Of a stretch of DNA of 64,000 nucleotides, positions 62,060 to 64,000 are shown in pieces. Under the pieces are notes generated by a model. It saw nothing but the letters and a program-made list of their open reading frames with translations. It searched no databases and was not told where the DNA came from. Position 1 is the stretch's first letter. The number at the start of each line of letters is the position of its first letter. The stretch is from VXNF01 sp965116465. GTDB taxonomy: Bacteria; Actinomycetota; Acidimicrobiia; Acidimicrobiales; CATQHL01. The DNA lies in NCBI GenBank assembly GCA_965116465.1, contig OZ220687.1:2046001-2110000 (forward strand). The letters are read 5' to 3'. The translations under genes and the position numbers were made by a program.

Positions 62060-64000
62060 GTGGACCGCCTCGTCGCCGTCGACAGCGGCGGCACGTTCAC
62101 CGACTGCGTCACGCTCGACGCCGCGGGGCGCATCGGATCCGCCAAGGCGCCCTCGACGCCGTCGGACTTCTCCGAGGGTGTCGTGCAGTCGGTGGCGCGC
62201 GCCGCCGCCGGCGAGGGCCTCGGTCTCGACGATCTCCTGGCGCGCACCGGCCTGTTCTGCCACGGAACCACGGTCGCCACCAACGCCCTGCTGACGAGAT
62301 CGGGCTCGGCGGTCGGCCTCGTCACGACCAGGGGACACGAGGACGCCATCATCGTCGGACGGACGATCCAGAAGGCCGCCGGCGTCGCCGAGTCGGAACT
62401 CTCCAACCTGGCGCACCTCGAGAAGGCGGTCCCCATCGTGCCGCGGCCCCTCATCAAGGGAGTGACCGAGCGAATCGACTACAGGGGCTCGGTGGTGGTT
62501 CCCCTCGATCTCGACGACGCGGCCAGGGCCGTCGACGAACTCGTCACCGCCGGCGTCGAGGCGATCGCCGTGTGCTTCCTGTGGAGTTTCCTGAACCCCG
62601 AACACGAGCGAGTGGTCGCCGATCTCATCAGGTCTGACCATCCCGAACTCTTCGTGACGGTCAGCCACGAGGTGGCGCCGGTCATCAAGGAATACGAGCG
62701 CTGTGCCACGACCGTGCTCAACGGCTACCTCAGCAGGACTACGCACACGTACATATCGAGGCTGCAGCAGCGACTGGCCGACGGTGGCCTGGCCAACGAT
62801 CCGGTCATCATGCAGTCCATCGGCGGTCTGACCCGGGCCGAGGTCGGCAAGGGACGTGCCGTCACCCTCCTGGGATCCGGACCGACCGGCGGCGTGTTCG
62901 GGGCGGCCTCGCTCGGCCGGCTCATCGGCGCCGAGAGCATCGTGACGACGGACGTGGGCGGCACCAGCTTCGATGTCGGCCTCGTTGTGGACGGCGAGCC
63001 GCTCGTCGTGGGCACGCCGGTGTTCGACAAGTACCACACCGTCCTTCCGGTGATCGACGTGGTCTCGATCGGCGCCGGCGGGGGGAGCCTCGCCTGGATC
63101 GAGCCCGGCACCGGATTGGTGAAGGTGGGGCCGCAGAGTGCGGGCGCGGTCCCGGGCCCGGCGTGCTACGGAGCCGGCGGGACGCGCCCGACGGTGACCG
63201 ACGCCAACCTGGTGCTCGGACGTCTCGACCCCGACTACTTCCTCGGAGGCGAGCGCCGGCTGCACCTCGAGGGGGCGAGGGAGGCGATCGAGAGCCACGT
63301 CGCGGCGCCGACCGGGCTCTCCGTCACCGAGGCGGCGATGGCCATCGTGGACATCCTGGACGCCCGCATGGCCGACCTCGTCCGGATGAGCACCATCGGT
63401 CGGGGCTACGACCCCCGCGAGTTCGCGCTCTTCGCCTTCGGCGGTGCCGGGCCTCTCCACGTCGGGGCGTACGCGGCGGACGTCGGCACCCGGCTCACCG
63501 TCGTGCCGACGAACTCGGCGGTGTTCTCGGCCTTCGGGATCGCGGCCTCCGATCCCGTCTCGGTCATCCAGGCCAGTGACCCGATGGTCGCACCCTTCGA
63601 CCCCGAACGGCTGAGCGCGCTCTATGTCGCGCTCGCCGAACGTGCGGTGGCGGAGCTCACGGCGAACGGTGTGGCCCGGGAGAACATCACCACCGGCCGC
63701 GAGGTCGAGATGCGCTACCGCGGCCAGGTGCACGAGGTGCGTGTGCCCGTTCCCGACGGCCCGCTCGGCCCGGAGAGCCTGACGGTGGTGATGGAGGAGT
63801 TCCGGCGCCGCTACAACCGCCGCTACGGCTCGGGCGCGGCCGCCGACGCCGCCATCGAGGCGCGAACCTTCGTGGTGCGCGGCGTGGGACGGCAGGCGAA
63901 GCCCGAGCTGGTTCCCGAGGCCCTCGGGCCCGAGGACCCCGCCGGCGCGCTCGTCTCGGAACGTCAGGTCTATTTCCGGCCCCTCGGAGGTTTCGTCCCC
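62060..64000 (+). CDS. Hydantoinase/oxoprolinase A subunit (HyuA), 3' end outside window
   Basis: Open to the end of the window: 647 codons of an expected 690 or so. ASKHA-fold ATPase: VAVDSGGTFTDCVTL (phosphate 1) at residues 4-18, HGTTVATNALLTRSG, VTTDVGGTSFDVGLV (phosphate 2), VSIGAGGGSLAWIEPG and LFAFGGAGPLHVGAYA. GTG 62060 follows the hyuB stop by five bases. With HyuB it hydrolyses a cyclic imide or amide using ATP. I saw no interruption in the visible part; substrate remains open (hydantoin, N-methylhydantoin, oxoproline). Confidence 0.9.
   Translation, partial: MDRLVAVDSGGTFTDCVTLDAAGRIGSAKAPSTPSDFSEGVVQSVARAAAGEGLGLDDLLARTGLFCHGTTVATNALLTRSGSAVGLVTTRGHEDAIIVGRTIQKAAGVAESELSNLAHLEKAVPIVPRPLIKGVTERIDYRGSVVVPLDLDDAARAVDELVTAGVEAIAVCFLWSFLNPEHERVVADLIRSDHPELFVTVSHEVAPVIKEYERCATTVLNGYLSRTTHTYISRLQQRLADGGLANDPVIMQSIGGLTRAEVGKGRAVTLLGSGPTGGVFGAASLGRLIGAESIVTTDVGGTSFDVGLVVDGEPLVVGTPVFDKYHTVLPVIDVVSIGAGGGSLAWIEPGTGLVKVGPQSAGAVPGPACYGAGGTRPTVTDANLVLGRLDPDYFLGGERRLHLEGAREAIESHVAAPTGLSVTEAAMAIVDILDARMADLVRMSTIGRGYDPREFALFAFGGAGPLHVGAYAADVGTRLTVVPTNSAVFSAFGIAASDPVSVIQASDPMVAPFDPERLSALYVALAERAVAELTANGVARENITTGREVEMRYRGQVHEVRVPVPDGPLGPESLTVVMEEFRRRYNRRYGSGAAADAAIEARTFVVRGVGRQAKPELVPEALGPEDPAGALVSERQVYFRPLGGFVP

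Noticed and set aside
61916..63733. 605-residue minus-strand frame over hyuA
   Set aside because: hyuA is continuous from 62060 to the window end with both ATPase phosphate motifs; the minus frame is its shadow.

Overview
This window is high-GC DNA with the gene content and signals of an actinobacterium. The class Acidimicrobiia is my best guess, an inference from the GuaB3/GuaA pair, a DUF3499-type protein, an F1Fo operon with a long AtpF, and many leaderless TAnnnT promoters. I see no rRNA, tRNA, CRISPR array, insertion sequence, phage gene or recognisable transcription regulator. Coding density is very high; the longest gap between genes is about 230 bases.

1-13.9 kb (all +): core metabolism. 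The 3' end of rpsI, then glmM, an unusually long glmS-like gene (1080 aa), acpS, nnr, alr, a P1-type peptidase and a CoA-pyrophosphatase-like NUDIX gene, many joined by overlapping stop/start codons. A PLP decarboxylase, guaB3 and guaA follow. Together they supply UDP-GlcNAc and D-alanine for peptidoglycan, acyl-carrier activation, NAD(P)HX repair and GMP.

13.9-26 kb: envelope and housekeeping. A divergent pair (four-domain S1 RNA-binding protein with an acidic repeat tail; PcrA/UvrD helicase), a membrane-anchored Rieske-like protein, a LolD/FtsX-type ABC exporter, a 1-Cys peroxiredoxin, an SGNH-hydrolase lipoprotein, two small unknowns and two paralogous LysM lipoproteins.

26-36 kb: a DUF3499-type protein, a beta-propeller lipid- or membrane-anchored protein, two adjacent fold-type II PLP enzymes preceded by a six-codon upstream ORF, a DM13 membrane protein, a 17-bp tandem repeat ending in a REP-like palindrome, an amidohydrolase divergent from an atypical SDR, and glyA.

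36-43.7 kb: a complete F1Fo ATP synthase operon (atpZ-like, atpI-like, atpB-E-F-H-A-G-D-C) behind a good -35/-10 promoter; AtpF carries an extra exported N-terminal domain. An SDR gene follows.

44.7-64 kb: accessory catabolism and uptake. A tight operon (E1 alpha/beta of a 2-oxoacid or acetoin dehydrogenase, VOC protein, SDR, glutamine-synthetase-like ligase) converges on a polyamine-type ABC importer with a fused PotB-PotC permease and a phosphotriesterase-family hydrolase. Next come a NitT/TauT-type importer whose binding protein has a long alanine heptad stalk, and, divergent from it, an ACMSD-type amidohydrolase, an isochorismatase-fold amidase, HyuB and HyuA (cut by the window end). My reading is uptake and breakdown of amine or cyclic-amide compounds, with hydantoin-like substrates plausible for the last block. 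Substrates are inferred from families and context only.

A recurring signal is a TAnnnT hexamer 7-13 bases before the start codon, indicating leaderless mRNAs; I used it to choose several start sites.
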